Positions 7,319 through 16,824 are shown, counted from the stretch's first letter. The stretch: DNA of 64,000 bases from JABCYV01 sp035512155 (GCA_035512155.1 DATKEN010000123.1:1-64000), one strand, 5' to 3'. The notes: generated by a model not told the origin, from the sequence alone. Numbers and translations: made by a program.

Positions 7319-10147
7319 CTAATCCAAATCCCGCCAATTCTTGCCCACACCAATCTCGACCAGCAACGGCACAGTGAGCGGATGCACATTTTCCATCTGC
7401 TCCCGCACCAGCGTCCGCATGACTTCGATCTCTCTTTCAGGAACTTCGAATACCAGTTCGTCATGCACCTGCAGCGTCATCCGCGACTTTAGGCCGCGCT
7501 CGCGCAGCGCAGCATCAATGCGGATCATGGCCATCTTGATCAAATCTGCCGCCGTGCCTTGTAAGGGTGTGTTCACCGCGGTTCGCTCGGCGAATCCGCG
7601 CAGATTGGCATTCTTGCTGTTGATATCGGGGATGGGCCGGATGCGCCCGAACAGCGTCCTTACTTTCTGCTCGCGCCGAGCCTCCTCTAGTGTTCTATCG
7701 ATGAACGCCCGCACGCCTTTATACTTCTCGAAGTAAGCATTGATGAATTGTTTGGCCTCTCCTGGCTCGATCCCCAGATTCTGTGACAATCCGAACGCAG
7801 ACAGGCCATACACAATGCCAAAATTCACCACCTTGGCTTGTCGGCGATGATCGGGAGTAACCATGAGCGGAGGCACGCCAAACACCTGTGATGCGGTCAA
7901 GGTATGGATGTCGTCGCCGCGACGGTAAGCTTCCACAAGCAGGGGGTCCTTGGAAAAGTGTGCCAAGAGGCGAAGCTCGATCTGAGAGTAGTCTGCCGCC
8001 AAGAGCACGTGACCCGGCTCGGCGGTGAACGCCGCTCGAATCTCACGGCCTAGCTCGGTTCGGATGGGGATATTCTGCAGATTAGGGTTGGCGGATGACA
8101 GTCTGCCGGTTGCCGTGCCCGTCTGACCAAAAGTAGTGTGTAGTCGGCCACTGGATGAACTGAGTAAAGCGGGCAACGCATCCACGTAAGTGGATTTGAG
8201 TTTGGAAAGCTGGCGATATTCGAGCACCAGCCGCGGCACCTCGTGAGTCAGAGCCAGCCCTTCGAGAACATCCACGGCAGTTGAGGTCGTCTTCCCTTTG
8301 CCGTATTTCACCGGCTTGGGTAAGTTCAATTTGTTGAAGAGCACATCGCCGAGTTGCTTGGGGGAATTGATGTTGAATTCGCATCCGGCAAGATCGCAGA
8401 TTTCTCTACTTTTGGCTTCAATTTCACGTTCCAGGCGCGAGGACATCCCCGCTAAAGCGTTGCGGTCGATCTTGACCCCCGCTTGTTCCATGCGGGCCAG
8501 AACCGGCACCAGGGGCAGATCGATCTCCTCGTAGAGTTTGCGCAGCCCGCTTTGTTCTACTTGCTGGCGAAGCGCGATCGCTAATCTACCGGTGATATCA
8601 GCTGACTCCGCCAGTGTCCCACTGAGTTTGAGGTTGAAATGGCGCAGCGCCACGTCGGCCAGCCGGTGAGATGAATAGGTCGGATCGAGCAGGTAGGAAT
8701 AGAGCGTGGAATCATGTCGCAGCCCACGCATCATGATTCCTTGTCGCTCCAGAACATGAATCGCGGTTTTGTAATCATGGATCGCTTTGGGGAGATCTTC
8801 ATCGGTAAGTGCGGCGACGAGACGGGAACTTGCGTCTTTCAGTTCAAATGAAACCACGACAGCCGCACCGGGCGTGGCGGAGACCGCAATGTTCCGTGGG
8901 GCTTGAGCGGTAACCGGCTGCGAGCCGAGGGGCAACAGACCGTTCTGAAGGTCGTCGTCTTGGTTAGCTTCCTCTTTTTCCTCTTCTTCGGCGGCAACAC
9001 TCGGCTCTGCTTCCACGGCGACCGCAAGCGCTCCATTTCGCGAAATACCACTCAGCACGGCTTCCACCTCTGCCGCCGATTTCGCCTCGGTGTAATCAGT
9101 TTCGCCCACCTCGACCACGGGCAGAAGTTCTTTCAATAGGGAAGTAAATTCCAGCTCAGTGAAGAGTGCCCGTAAGGCCTCGACGTCCGGCTCGCCGGTT
9201 TTCATCGCATCGACGTCCAGCTCAACGGGGACGTTTGCATCGATGGTTGCCAATTTTTTGCTCAGCAGGACATTCTCGCGGTTATTTTGTAGGGATTCGC
9301 GATAAGTCTTCCTCTCCACCTCAGCGGCGTGATCGAGTGCTCCCTCCACCGAGCCGAATCGCTTGATCAGTTCCACCGAGCCCTTGTCGCCGATGCCGGG
9401 TGCGCCGGGAATATTGTCGATGCTGTCGCCGCGCAGCGCCATCACGTCGACCACACGCTCCGGCGGCACGCCCAGAATCTCTTCGACCTTGCGCGCGTCA
9501 CAGATGAGATTGTCCTTGGGTGGATTCAGCACGCACACGCGATCGTTCACCAACTGCAACATGTCCTTGTCGCTGGATACGACGTACACGCTGTAGGATT
9601 TCTCGGCGGCCTGACGCGCCAGAGTACCGATCACGTCGTCAGCCTCGTAACCCGCGAGTTCGAGAATAGGAATGCGATAGGCCTCGAGCGCTCTCCTGAT
9701 GTACGGCAGTTGCTGAGCCAGTTCGCCAGGCATTTCCTTGCGGTTCGCCTTGTAACCGTGGTACTTGATTTCCTGAAAGGTCTGCGTCTTTAGATCAAAA
9801 CGCCGGACGCTGGTGATTCCTTCCGCCTGCTGATCGCGAAAGGTGGGAGCGGCCACATCGAAGACTGCCGCCAGATATTCCGGCGAGAAGTCATCGCGCA
9901 ACTTGCGCAGCATGTTGACAAAAACATAAGTTGCGGCCGTCGGCAGGCCAGTTTTGGTAGACATGCCACGCTGACGCGCCATGGCATGATAGGCACGGAA
10001 GATGAACGACATGGCGTCCATCAGAAAGATGCTGCCACGGTCATTCTGGGCGGGTTTCTGCTTCGATGCGGTCGATGGCGGCTTGGGCACTGTCGCAACG
10101 CCGGCGCCTTCGGTGATTACCGCCGATGATTTCCTTCGAGGGGGCAA
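7319..10147 (-). CDS. polA: DNA polymerase I
   Basis: A 942-residue PolA with a 5'-3' exonuclease domain (about 38-330; IFLMDAMSFIFRAYHAM, GYEADDVIGTLA, SSDKDMLQLV, DNIPGAPGIGDKGS) and a complete C-terminal polymerase (DYSQIELRLLAHFSKD, RRQAKVVNFGIVYG, QVHDELVFEV). The middle 3'-5' exonuclease domain is degenerate: the position of the DTE motif reads VAVEAEP and is followed by an acidic stretch (AAEEEEKEEANQDDD), and the expected second-motif Asp is KT in DYKTAIHVL. Proofreading is therefore probably absent. The frame opens with TTG at 10147; the first ~37 residues are unconserved, and a GTG at 10090 is an alternative start. Confidence 0.95.
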   Translation of the reverse strand: MPPRRKSSAVITEGAGVATVPKPPSTASKQKPAQNDRGSIFLMDAMSFIFRAYHAMARQRGMSTKTGLPTAATYVFVNMLRKLRDDFSPEYLAAVFDVAAPTFRDQQAEGITSVRRFDLKTQTFQEIKYHGYKANRKEMPGELAQQLPYIRRALEAYRIPILELAGYEADDVIGTLARQAAEKSYSVYVVSSDKDMLQLVNDRVCVLNPPKDNLICDARKVEEILGVPPERVVDVMALRGDSIDNIPGAPGIGDKGSVELIKRFGSVEGALDHAAEVERKTYRESLQNNRENVLLSKKLATIDANVPVELDVDAMKTGEPDVEALRALFTELEFTSLLKELLPVVEVGETDYTEAKSAAEVEAVLSGISRNGALAVAVEAEPSVAAEEEEKEEANQDDDLQNGLLPLGSQPVTAQAPRNIAVSATPGAAVVVSFELKDASSRLVAALTDEDLPKAIHDYKTAIHVLERQGIMMRGLRHDSTLYSYLLDPTYSSHRLADVALRHFNLKLSGTLAESADITGRLAIALRQQVEQSGLRKLYEEIDLPLVPVLARMEQAGVKIDRNALAGMSSRLEREIEAKSREICDLAGCEFNINSPKQLGDVLFNKLNLPKPVKYGKGKTTSTAVDVLEGLALTHEVPRLVLEYRQLSKLKSTYVDALPALLSSSSGRLHTTFGQTGTATGRLSSANPNLQNIPIRTELGREIRAAFTAEPGHVLLAADYSQIELRLLAHFSKDPLLVEAYRRGDDIHTLTASQVFGVPPLMVTPDHRRQAKVVNFGIVYGLSAFGLSQNLGIEPGEAKQFINAYFEKYKGVRAFIDRTLEEARREQKVRTLFGRIRPIPDINSKNANLRGFAERTAVNTPLQGTAADLIKMAMIRIDAALRERGLKSRMTLQVHDELVFEVPEREIEVMRTLVREQMENVHPLTVPLLVEIGVGKNWRDLD

Positions 10148-10264
10148 CAGATAAGTTTAGCAGGAGGCAGATACTCGCTCTTGGTCCTTACCGCTGATCT
10201 CAAACAAATCTGCTCTTCCGAGAGTTCGGGACTCATGCTTTGACTAGCTGCCGAAGTCCAATCA

Positions 10265-10858
10265 TTAATGAGCAGTCTGCACTGACTTGCCGTACTCGGT
10301 GGTGTAGTGGAGTTTGATTTCGCCGCACGTACCCTGCTCAGGTGAATAGACCACGCAGGTGTCGAAAGGCCGGGAATAGACGTGCAGGCTTACGGCCCGC
10401 TGGTTGAACTCGCGCGGATTCAATACTCGGTGCACCGGTTCCAGCGGATCCACGGCACAGGGATGCGCGGGATTCATCTCCACAATTTCCGCGGACTTCA
10501 ATTGACATGTCCCTTTATCAAGATCTTGGGAGAGCACACGATAATTTTCCACGCGCAGTCTTCCGACGGGCACCGCCATCCAGCAGTTCTGGTCGCGATG
10601 ATTGTGCACCGAACTGATCTGCCCGACCTCCCAACAGATGGCGACCAATTCGTAGAGCGGAGTCTTGTCGACCAGGTTGCGCGTGTAATGCTGGCGATCC
10701 CAGGTGAGATAGGGCGACAACGTCTCCGGTGCAACCGGCGTGTTCCGAAGAAAATTGTAGATTTGGTCGGTGCGGTCGAACGCCGCCCCGGGGAATTTCC
10801 TCAGCTCTGCCGCAAAGTCCTTGATTGATACCTGCCGAGACACGGCTTGTGTACTCAT
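10265..10858 (-). CDS. Cysteine dioxygenase-like thiol dioxygenase
   Basis: A cupin iron enzyme of about 197 residues. The HXH ligand pair is in SSVHNHRDQNCWM and the third histidine in PVHRVLNP, as in type I cysteine dioxygenases, which oxidise cysteine to cysteine sulfinate. Substrate could instead be another thiol such as 3-mercaptopropionate. The start at 10858 (MSTQAVS) is preferred to an upstream frame opening at 10954 because AGGAG precedes it at the right distance. It is followed on the same strand by polA and preceded by queA on the same strand. Confidence 0.85.
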   Translation of the reverse strand: MSTQAVSRQVSIKDFAAELRKFPGAAFDRTDQIYNFLRNTPVAPETLSPYLTWDRQHYTRNLVDKTPLYELVAICWEVGQISSVHNHRDQNCWMAVPVGRLRVENYRVLSQDLDKGTCQLKSAEIVEMNPAHPCAVDPLEPVHRVLNPREFNQRAVSLHVYSRPFDTCVVYSPEQGTCGEIKLHYTTEYGKSVQTAH

Positions 10859-11006
10859 GTTTTTACTCCTGTCCGAGGGACAGTATATCGCCCGCCAATG
10901 GCAGCCGCGGAGGCTATCGAGGAACTGCATTCTGCCGATGGTCGTTAGGTGCACAGACAGATCTGAAGTGAACGAGTTATCAGTTCTTGGTGCTCAGTTC
11001 TCCTTA

Positions 11007-12104
11007 TCACTCGACGAACATGCAGTCGCCGTAGGAATAGAACCGGTACCTCTCTTTGACCGCGTGCCGGTAGGCGCTGAGTACATGATCCCTCCCCCCG
11101 AACGCACAAACCAGCATAAGCAGAGTTGACTGCGGCAAATGAAAATTGGTCAACAATGCGCCTACCACGCGAAAATCGAAGCCGGGAAAGATAAAGAGGT
11201 CAGCTTCGCCCCCGCCGGCCTGCACTCGGGGGCTGCTCCCGGACACCCTCGCCGAATGCTCGAGCGCCCGAACCGTTGTGGTCCCCACAGTCACCACGCG
11301 CCGGTGGGCCTCCACAGCGAGGTTGATCTTCGTCGCAGTCTGGGAATCGATGTGGTATGACTCCCGGTGAAGCTGATGATCTTCGACTCGCTCAGTTCGC
11401 ACTGGTTGAAACGTGCCGAGGCCCACGTGCAAAGTAATTTTTGCGGTCTCGACCCCACGCTCCCTGATGCGATCAAGAACAGCCGAGGTGAAGTGAAGTC
11501 CAGCGGTGGGTGCTGCCACCGAACCGCGCTCGCGTGCATAAACTGTTTGATAACGCTCCCCGTCTTCTGCTCGGTCTGACCGATTGATGTATGGCGGCAG
11601 AGGCACATGCCCCAGTCGCTCGATCACGCCCAAAAAATCGGCGACCGGACGAAATTGAATCTGCCGCTCTCCAAAACTACCACGGGCGGTTACCTCTGCC
11701 TCAAGTTCGTCTTTATCTCCAAAGAACAAATGCTCGCCCACACCGATCTTTCGTCCCGGCCGCACCAGACACTCCCACTGGTTTGGTTCTTTGGAAAATT
11801 GCCGGGTCAGCAGGACTTCCAGCTGGCCCTTTAGGAACTCGCGTGAGGCTGGATTGCGCCGGCTGATCGGCTGCGCTTGGGCTCCGCCTCGCCTGCCAAA
11901 AAGACGGGCGGGAAACACTTTGCTGTCGTTAAAAATTACCAGATCATCTGGGCGGAGAAGATCCGGAAAGTCACGAAAGCTGCGATCCTCCATCTTGCCC
12001 GCCGCACGATGAAGGTTCAGAAGCCGAGAACCTGCTCTTTCCGCTAGTGGCTCCTGGGCGATCAGTTCCGGGGGTAGTTGATAGTTGAAATCGGAGACCA
12101 GCAC
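11007..12104 (-). CDS. queA: S-adenosylmethionine:tRNA ribosyltransferase-isomerase
   Basis: QueA transfers and isomerises the ribose of SAM onto 7-aminomethyl-7-deazaguanine in tRNA, giving epoxyqueuosine. The 365-residue product is full length, from the typical start SDFNYQLPPELIAQEPL through the conserved AAPTAGLHFT and HVGLGTFQPVRTE to TNFHLPQSTLLMLVCAFGG and YRFYSYGDCMF at the C-terminus. An insertion-like basic segment (RRGGAQAQPISRRNPASRE, about 73-91) is longer than in many homologues. No other queuosine gene is nearby. Confidence 0.96.
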   Translation of the reverse strand: MLVSDFNYQLPPELIAQEPLAERAGSRLLNLHRAAGKMEDRSFRDFPDLLRPDDLVIFNDSKVFPARLFGRRGGAQAQPISRRNPASREFLKGQLEVLLTRQFSKEPNQWECLVRPGRKIGVGEHLFFGDKDELEAEVTARGSFGERQIQFRPVADFLGVIERLGHVPLPPYINRSDRAEDGERYQTVYARERGSVAAPTAGLHFTSAVLDRIRERGVETAKITLHVGLGTFQPVRTERVEDHQLHRESYHIDSQTATKINLAVEAHRRVVTVGTTTVRALEHSARVSGSSPRVQAGGGEADLFIFPGFDFRVVGALLTNFHLPQSTLLMLVCAFGGRDHVLSAYRHAVKERYRFYSYGDCMFVE

Positions 12105-12245
12105 TTATTTGATTATAGATTTTCCAGCGCTAACAACCCGACCGCAAATATCTTGTAAACCTTTGTAAACGGGATTGTTTGAGGCGGGCCACCTGCTGTA
12201 CCATACGCCCAACAACGGGGCTGCTGCTCAACTGTTCCCGAACCT

Positions 12246-13019
12246 ATGACGAAGGAACGGCAACATCGCCGCGAGATTGTCCTTTATGGCCGAAAGCTGC
12301 ATGAGTGCGGCCAGGTCGCGGCCATGGACGGCAACCTATCGGTGCGGCTCGACGATAAGCGCATCCTGGCGACGCCGACCTCCATGTCCAAGGGGATGAT
12401 GCAGCCTTCAGACCTGGTCATTGTGGATCTTGAGGGCCGCCGCCTGGCCGGCCATCGTGAGGTTTCCAGCGAGATCGCCATGCACTTGTTGATTTACAAG
12501 CGGCGACCGGATGTCCGGGGCATCGTGCATGCGCATCCGCCGACCGCGACTGGTTTTGCCGCGGCTGGCATAGCACTGAACCAGCCGCTGGTGTGCGAGG
12601 TGGTCATCGGGCTGGGTTCAATCCCATTGGCCAAATACGGCACGCCCGGAACCCCCGAGCTGTCAGAGGCTCTGGAACCGCTAATCCCTCAATACGACGC
12701 CATTCTCATGTCGAACCACGGCGTGGTCACATACGGGGCCGATCTCCACCATGCCTACATGAAAATGGAAACGGTCGAGCACTTTGCACAGATCGCGCTG
12801 GTGACGCATCTCTTAGGCCGCCAGCAACCTCTGGGCAGTCAGGATTTGGAAAAGTTAATGCTAGCGCGCAGCAAGTATCAGGGATCGAAATCTGCAGCTC
12901 CCATGCCGTTGGCGGTTCCCCACAAGTTGTCAAGGGGAAACAACCACGATCGTCCGCAGCCTGTTTCCTCGTCTCACGATACTTCCAAGTCGCGACGTGT
13001 GGCTGCTCGCTCTCGCTGA
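12246..13019 (+). CDS. Class II aldolase/adducin family protein
   Basis: The first ~210 residues match class II sugar-phosphate aldolases such as L-fuculose-1-phosphate aldolase: AAMDGNLSVRL near the N-terminus, the zinc ligands HAHPPTATGFA (HXH) and the third histidine in LMSNHGVVTYG, with a catalytic Glu in SSEIAMHLLIY. The last ~45 residues are low-complexity, Ser/Arg/Pro-rich and not part of the fold. Substrate is unknown; no sugar kinase or isomerase is adjacent. It ends 20 nt before the convergent TonB receptor gene. Confidence 0.85.
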   Translation: MTKERQHRREIVLYGRKLHECGQVAAMDGNLSVRLDDKRILATPTSMSKGMMQPSDLVIVDLEGRRLAGHREVSSEIAMHLLIYKRRPDVRGIVHAHPPTATGFAAAGIALNQPLVCEVVIGLGSIPLAKYGTPGTPELSEALEPLIPQYDAILMSNHGVVTYGADLHHAYMKMETVEHFAQIALVTHLLGRQQPLGSQDLEKLMLARSKYQGSKSAAPMPLAVPHKLSRGNNHDRPQPVSSSHDTSKSRRVAARSR

Positions 13020-13039
13020 CTTGCCACGGGAGAAACCTT

Positions 13040-15223
13040 TCATTCACCGCCGATCCTGAATCTCAGGCCCGCGCGAAAATTAGCTCCTAGCGCGGGATAG
13101 CCGACCACCTCGTTGTAGCGCTTGTCCAGCGCGTTCTCGATATTTGCATAAGCAGTGATTCGCGAATTCAGCGCATACCAGCCGCCCAAGTCCACGCGCG
13201 CATATCCGGCGGCATGATTAATCCCTAGACCCAGAAAATCGGAGTCGAAACGCCGTCCTACAAAACTGCCGCCAAGATTCGCGCCCCAGCGATTTCCCAG
13301 GTAGGTCAGCAGAAGAGTCCCCGAGTGTTTCGGGCGTCGTAAAAATGGATTTCCGGGGTCGAACACAGGATCGCAGAAATTCGCTGGAGTACAGAGAGGA
13401 GCCTCGAGAATCTTGGTCGAAGTGTAGGTGTAAGCTGTGCTCACCAGCAGCCGGGAACGGATTTTCCCTTGGACTTCGAGTTCTGCCCCCTGGGCGAAGG
13501 ATTTGTTGACGTTGAAGAATTGACCCACTCCGGTCTGCGGGTCAGCAACTCCAAACTCGATCTGATCGTGAAACAGATTGTTGAAATAGGTCGCAGTCAC
13601 CGAATACTTGCCAAAGAAATTCTGCTGGATTCCAGCATCGAACCCCCGGTTGCGCTCTGGCTTTAGGCCCGGATTCGCGACGAAAAATGGAGGCCCGGCA
13701 AAGGTCTGCTCCAGTCCCGGTTCCTTGAACGCGGTGGTGAAAGAGAACCGGAGACGGGTGCCGGAAAATGTTTGACCGCCGCGCAGCGCTAGAAGAGTGA
13801 GAGCCACTCGTGGCACGCCGGTATTGCCGAAATCGCTGTTGTGCACAAAACGCGCCCCGGCAATCGCAGACAAACGTCCAAGAGTGACTTGTTGTTGCAC
13901 AAAAACATCATCATTCCAGCGTTGGCCATGGGTCGGCGGAGGGAAATTCACATCTCCGATGAAGCCGTTTTCATCTTCGAAGCGAAAGCCCACGGTGGTG
14001 TGCGCCCAGTCGCGCTCCAGGTAGTCGCCCTGGTATTCGAATCCGGCGCGATTGACATGGTCGACCTCATGCGATGCGAAGTCAGCGATGCGATCCGGAT
14101 CGCCTGTCAAGTTCAGCTCAGTGTACTGGTAGTTGTACGCGAACCCCGTAAATTGGTGTTGCCACCCCGACGGCCCGACAACCGTGAGTTGTAAGCTTCC
14201 GAGCAGATTGTTGAGTTGAGACCACTCGCTGGGATCGGGTGGCTGAAGCGGTTGTCCGTTGAAGTTCCAGGCGCCGGGCACGCCGGTATGGCTGTTGGAC
14301 TGACGGACGCGAAAGCGAAGAGACATGCTGTCGCTGAGCGCAACTCCTATGTTGGCGCCCTTCAACGAATCAGAGTAAGCGTCATTAATGCCTTGGCCGC
14401 TTGTGTTGAATTGATCGCCGAACAGGTCGTAGTCGAAGGCGCCGCGGGCTCCAGATAGGGAAGCATAGCCATTCGCGGTTTCGAAGTTTCCTCCGTCCGC
14501 TCCAAGTCGCAGTTCGGGGACCCGAGTGCTTCCGGTCCGAGTCCAGATCTGGACTACACTGGTCACGGCGTCGGAGCCGTAGAGAGTGCTTTGGGCGCCC
14601 CGCATGAATTCCAAGCGGTCGGCCTGTGTCACAGGAAGGTTTCCGAAATCAAAGGTTCTACCGGGAACGTTAATGGTGACGCCATCCACGATTACTTTGT
14701 TGTAATCGGAGTCGCCGCCGCGTACGAAGAGTGACGACACTCCACCACGTTGCCCGGAGGTACTGACGACTGCACCGGGCAAAAAGCGCAAGGCATCATT
14801 GGCCGCGATGGGTCGCGTGACTTCTAGTTGCGCGGCGGTTAGAGTTGCCACGCTTGCACCTGAAGTCTCGCCAGAAACCGGGCTGCGGGTGGCAGTGACG
14901 ACGACGGTTTCTGCGGCGGGCGCCAACTGGAGTCGCACGGTGAAGAGATCCTGGGAAGTCGGCGCGTCTGTGGTTTGAGCCCCGAAACCCGCGGCCAACA
15001 CTCGCATGCTAAGCGGACCGCTTGGGACGTTGCGGAAAACGGCCAGGCCCTCCGCGGAAGTAGTTTCGACCGCAGCTGGGATCCCACTGTCCCTCGGCAG
15101 CAATTCGACCTGCGCACCGAAAACAGCGCCGGATTGGGGATCCACGACTTTGATTCTTAGTTCGGCGGCCGAAGCTGCCACCGATAGAACAACCAAGCAA
15201 GCGAAACCCTGAGAAAACCGCAT
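13040..15223 (-). CDS. btuB: TonB-dependent receptor, probably for cobalamin (BtuB-like)
   Basis: An outer-membrane receptor of about 727 residues: signal peptide (GFACLVVLSVAASA), an N-terminal carboxypeptidase-regulatory-like beta domain (about 25-100) common in this phylum, then the plug with a TonB-box-like ETVVVTATR and VSSLFVRGGDSDYNKVIVDG, and a long 22-strand barrel region ending in FRAGLRFRIGG. The start at 15223 (MRFSQG) is supported by AGGAGG upstream; a GTG at 15247 is in frame. A cobalamin riboswitch directly precedes it, so vitamin B12 or a corrinoid is the likely cargo. No btuFCD genes are in the window. Confidence 0.9.
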   Translation of the reverse strand: MRFSQGFACLVVLSVAASAAELRIKVVDPQSGAVFGAQVELLPRDSGIPAAVETTSAEGLAVFRNVPSGPLSMRVLAAGFGAQTTDAPTSQDLFTVRLQLAPAAETVVVTATRSPVSGETSGASVATLTAAQLEVTRPIAANDALRFLPGAVVSTSGQRGGVSSLFVRGGDSDYNKVIVDGVTINVPGRTFDFGNLPVTQADRLEFMRGAQSTLYGSDAVTSVVQIWTRTGSTRVPELRLGADGGNFETANGYASLSGARGAFDYDLFGDQFNTSGQGINDAYSDSLKGANIGVALSDSMSLRFRVRQSNSHTGVPGAWNFNGQPLQPPDPSEWSQLNNLLGSLQLTVVGPSGWQHQFTGFAYNYQYTELNLTGDPDRIADFASHEVDHVNRAGFEYQGDYLERDWAHTTVGFRFEDENGFIGDVNFPPPTHGQRWNDDVFVQQQVTLGRLSAIAGARFVHNSDFGNTGVPRVALTLLALRGGQTFSGTRLRFSFTTAFKEPGLEQTFAGPPFFVANPGLKPERNRGFDAGIQQNFFGKYSVTATYFNNLFHDQIEFGVADPQTGVGQFFNVNKSFAQGAELEVQGKIRSRLLVSTAYTYTSTKILEAPLCTPANFCDPVFDPGNPFLRRPKHSGTLLLTYLGNRWGANLGGSFVGRRFDSDFLGLGINHAAGYARVDLGGWYALNSRITAYANIENALDKRYNEVVGYPALGANFRAGLRFRIGGE

Positions 15224-15254
15224 ACACTCCTCCTTTGTCACGCGCAAGGGGTTG

Positions 15255-15447
15255 GTGTGGATGGTTCGCGCCGGTCTCCTGGCTTCGCGAGTAAGGACAA
15301 AACTAACTGTCCGACTTCCGCAAACCGACCTTCCCAGGAATTACCCAGTGGCCGGCTGCAAATTTCCTCGCTTACAGTTGCGCGGCAGCGCGGGATTCTC
15401 GCCCGCTTCCCTCCCCGTCAAGGCTGACAAGGATGCGCAAACCAAAG
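15255..15447 (-). promoter_or_regulatory. Cobalamin riboswitch
   Basis: On the minus strand, bases 15289-15270 read GCGAAGCCAGGAGACCGGC, the B12 box that ends the conserved core of cobalamin riboswitches. Further upstream lie GAGGGAAGCGGGCGAGAATC and GCGCAACTGTAAGCGAG (about 15411-15359), the other conserved core segments in correct order. The element sits about 32 nt upstream of the btuB start codon, close enough for the switch to hide the ribosome site when adenosylcobalamin is bound. Exact ends are approximate. Confidence 0.93.
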
Positions 15448-15481
15448 AAGTTGTAAAAGAGCTGAACTGGATCGTTGGCAA

Positions 15482-15510
15482 AATCTACTCGCTCGCTGAG
15501 CGGAAGTCAA
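15482..15510 (-). promoter_or_regulatory. Candidate promoter of the riboswitch-btuB unit
   Basis: Minus-strand TTGACT (15510-15505), 17 nt spacer, TAGATT (15487-15482) lies just upstream of the riboswitch core and would start transcription near base 15475. Five of six -35 and four of six -10 bases match the sigma-70 consensus. Position relative to the riboswitch makes it a good candidate. Confidence 0.5.
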
Positions 15511-15571
15511 TCAACTCGATATTCTAGGCGTGGAGCTGGACAGACGTTAACAGCAGATTTTCCTTCTGAAT

Positions 15572-16327
15572 CTACGAATTTCCTGTTTGCCGGAAAAGTG
15601 GGAACTCCTCACTTCCGACCTTCCCGACATTCTCCTCTGCAAATTCGCGCACTCGGTCGAGCCCCGCTTGCAACTCCTGATGAAAGCGCTCCCGCTGCGT
15701 GGAACCTGAATCCGACGGAACGGATGTCTGCCGGCTAACGCGCATGAGTGCCCGCGAAAACGGTTTCGGAATCATGACTCGGTCCCACGTGTTTAAGACC
15801 CAGGCCCTTTCCACCGCGATGTGAAACGCCGCCATCGGTGCCCCAGTTGATCGTGCGAGTAGCACTGGCCCAGGCTTGGCTACAAAGCGCGGACCGCGTG
15901 GACCGTCGATGGTGAACCCTACCGTCGCGCCTTGCTCAACGGCACGCCGCATGCCGAGCACAGCACGCACCGCCCCTCGGCTGCTCGATCCGTGTACTTT
16001 TACGAAGCCAAATTTGCGGATGATGCGGCCAGTCCATTCGCCATCGAAACTATCGCTACTCAGGACCCTGATCTGCCTATTGCGCCAGGCATACATGGCC
16101 GGAAAGATGCAGCTATGCCAGAATGAAAAAATCACTGGCCGTGCCTCCAGGCTACCCGGGCTCCCATCCTCATACGACACCGCCAATCGCAGGGTGGGTC
16201 CGATCAGGCGAATTACTAGAAAGCCTCCCCAGGTGATCATCCATAACAAAATTCTCTGCGGTACGGTAAATTGCTGTTCCGGAGCAGATGTTTCGCCTGA
16301 GACGGAGGATGTTGGTGCGGCGTTCAC
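15572..16327 (-). CDS. DUF374 / lysophospholipid acyltransferase-like protein
   Basis: The 251-residue protein has a membrane-associated N-terminal helix (ILLWMITWGGFLVIRLIG, about 26-43) and the acyltransferase-like core: FSFWHSCIFPAMYAWR (the H position of the HX4D-like motif), SSDSFDGEWTGRIIRKFGF, GFTIDGPRGPRFVAKPG and LARSTGAPMAAFHIA. These segments are typical of DUF374, a family related to LpxL-type and other lipid acyltransferases. The likely role is acylating lipid A or a phospholipid at the inner membrane; the substrate is inferred only. Confidence 0.85.
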   Translation of the reverse strand: MNAAPTSSVSGETSAPEQQFTVPQRILLWMITWGGFLVIRLIGPTLRLAVSYEDGSPGSLEARPVIFSFWHSCIFPAMYAWRNRQIRVLSSDSFDGEWTGRIIRKFGFVKVHGSSSRGAVRAVLGMRRAVEQGATVGFTIDGPRGPRFVAKPGPVLLARSTGAPMAAFHIAVERAWVLNTWDRVMIPKPFSRALMRVSRQTSVPSDSGSTQRERFHQELQAGLDRVREFAEENVGKVGSEEFPLFRQTGNS

Positions 16328-16416
16328 GCCGTCATTGTACCGTTCGGACGGTCATGGATAGGCTGGGTCTGTCGGCGATTGCAGCTTTCTTCAGAACCAG
16401 ATTTGGGTGACCTATT

Positions 16417-16824
16417 TCATAGCGTGTGCAAATACGCGAGAAGATCCTCGACTTGCCGCTGGTTCAGCACTTGTCCAAAGCCGGGCATGTTGTTCCGGCC
16501 GTAACGCACAATCTCGACCACGCGATCATCATTTGCTGGCAGTCCGCTCTGCGAAAGAAACTGCTTTTTGAAAACGCCTTTCATGCTCGGGCCCTTTTTG
16601 CCGCGTGAGGAATAAGGCGCGTGGCAGCGGTCGCAACGATCATCGTAGACACGCCGTCCGGCGGCCTGCTGAGGATTCAGTCCGAGTTGAGCGTCACTCT
16701 TACGTAGCTCGACGTCGCACGCGGCCAATAGAGACAAGGCCGCGACGGACGCGATGAGGCACAGAGCTGATTTCAAATTGAAGATTCTAAATCTAAGATC
16801 ACAACTGCTGAATCGTGCCTTCAT
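16417..16824 (-). CDS. Class I cytochrome c, probable lipoprotein
   Basis: A single haem-binding CDRCH followed by a distal methionine in NNMPGFG defines a small mono-haem cytochrome c of about 100 residues. The N-terminus contains a lipobox-like LSLLAAC, so the protein is probably lipid-anchored in the periplasm. As drawn from ATG 16824 the first 16 residues are an odd extension; an in-frame TTG at 16776 would give a textbook signal (MKSALCLIASVAALSLLAAC). Neither start has an obvious ribosome site. The extension overlaps a repeat-like AT-rich stretch at about 16771-16800. Confidence 0.85.
   Translation of the reverse strand: MKARFSSCDLRFRIFNLKSALCLIASVAALSLLAACDVELRKSDAQLGLNPQQAAGRRVYDDRCDRCHAPYSSRGKKGPSMKGVFKKQFLSQSGLPANDDRVVEIVRYGRNNMPGFGQVLNQRQVEDLLAYLHTL

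Noticed and set aside
9329..9793. 154-codon plus-strand frame inside polA
   Set aside because: Antisense shadow of strongly conserved polA sequence, no ribosome site.
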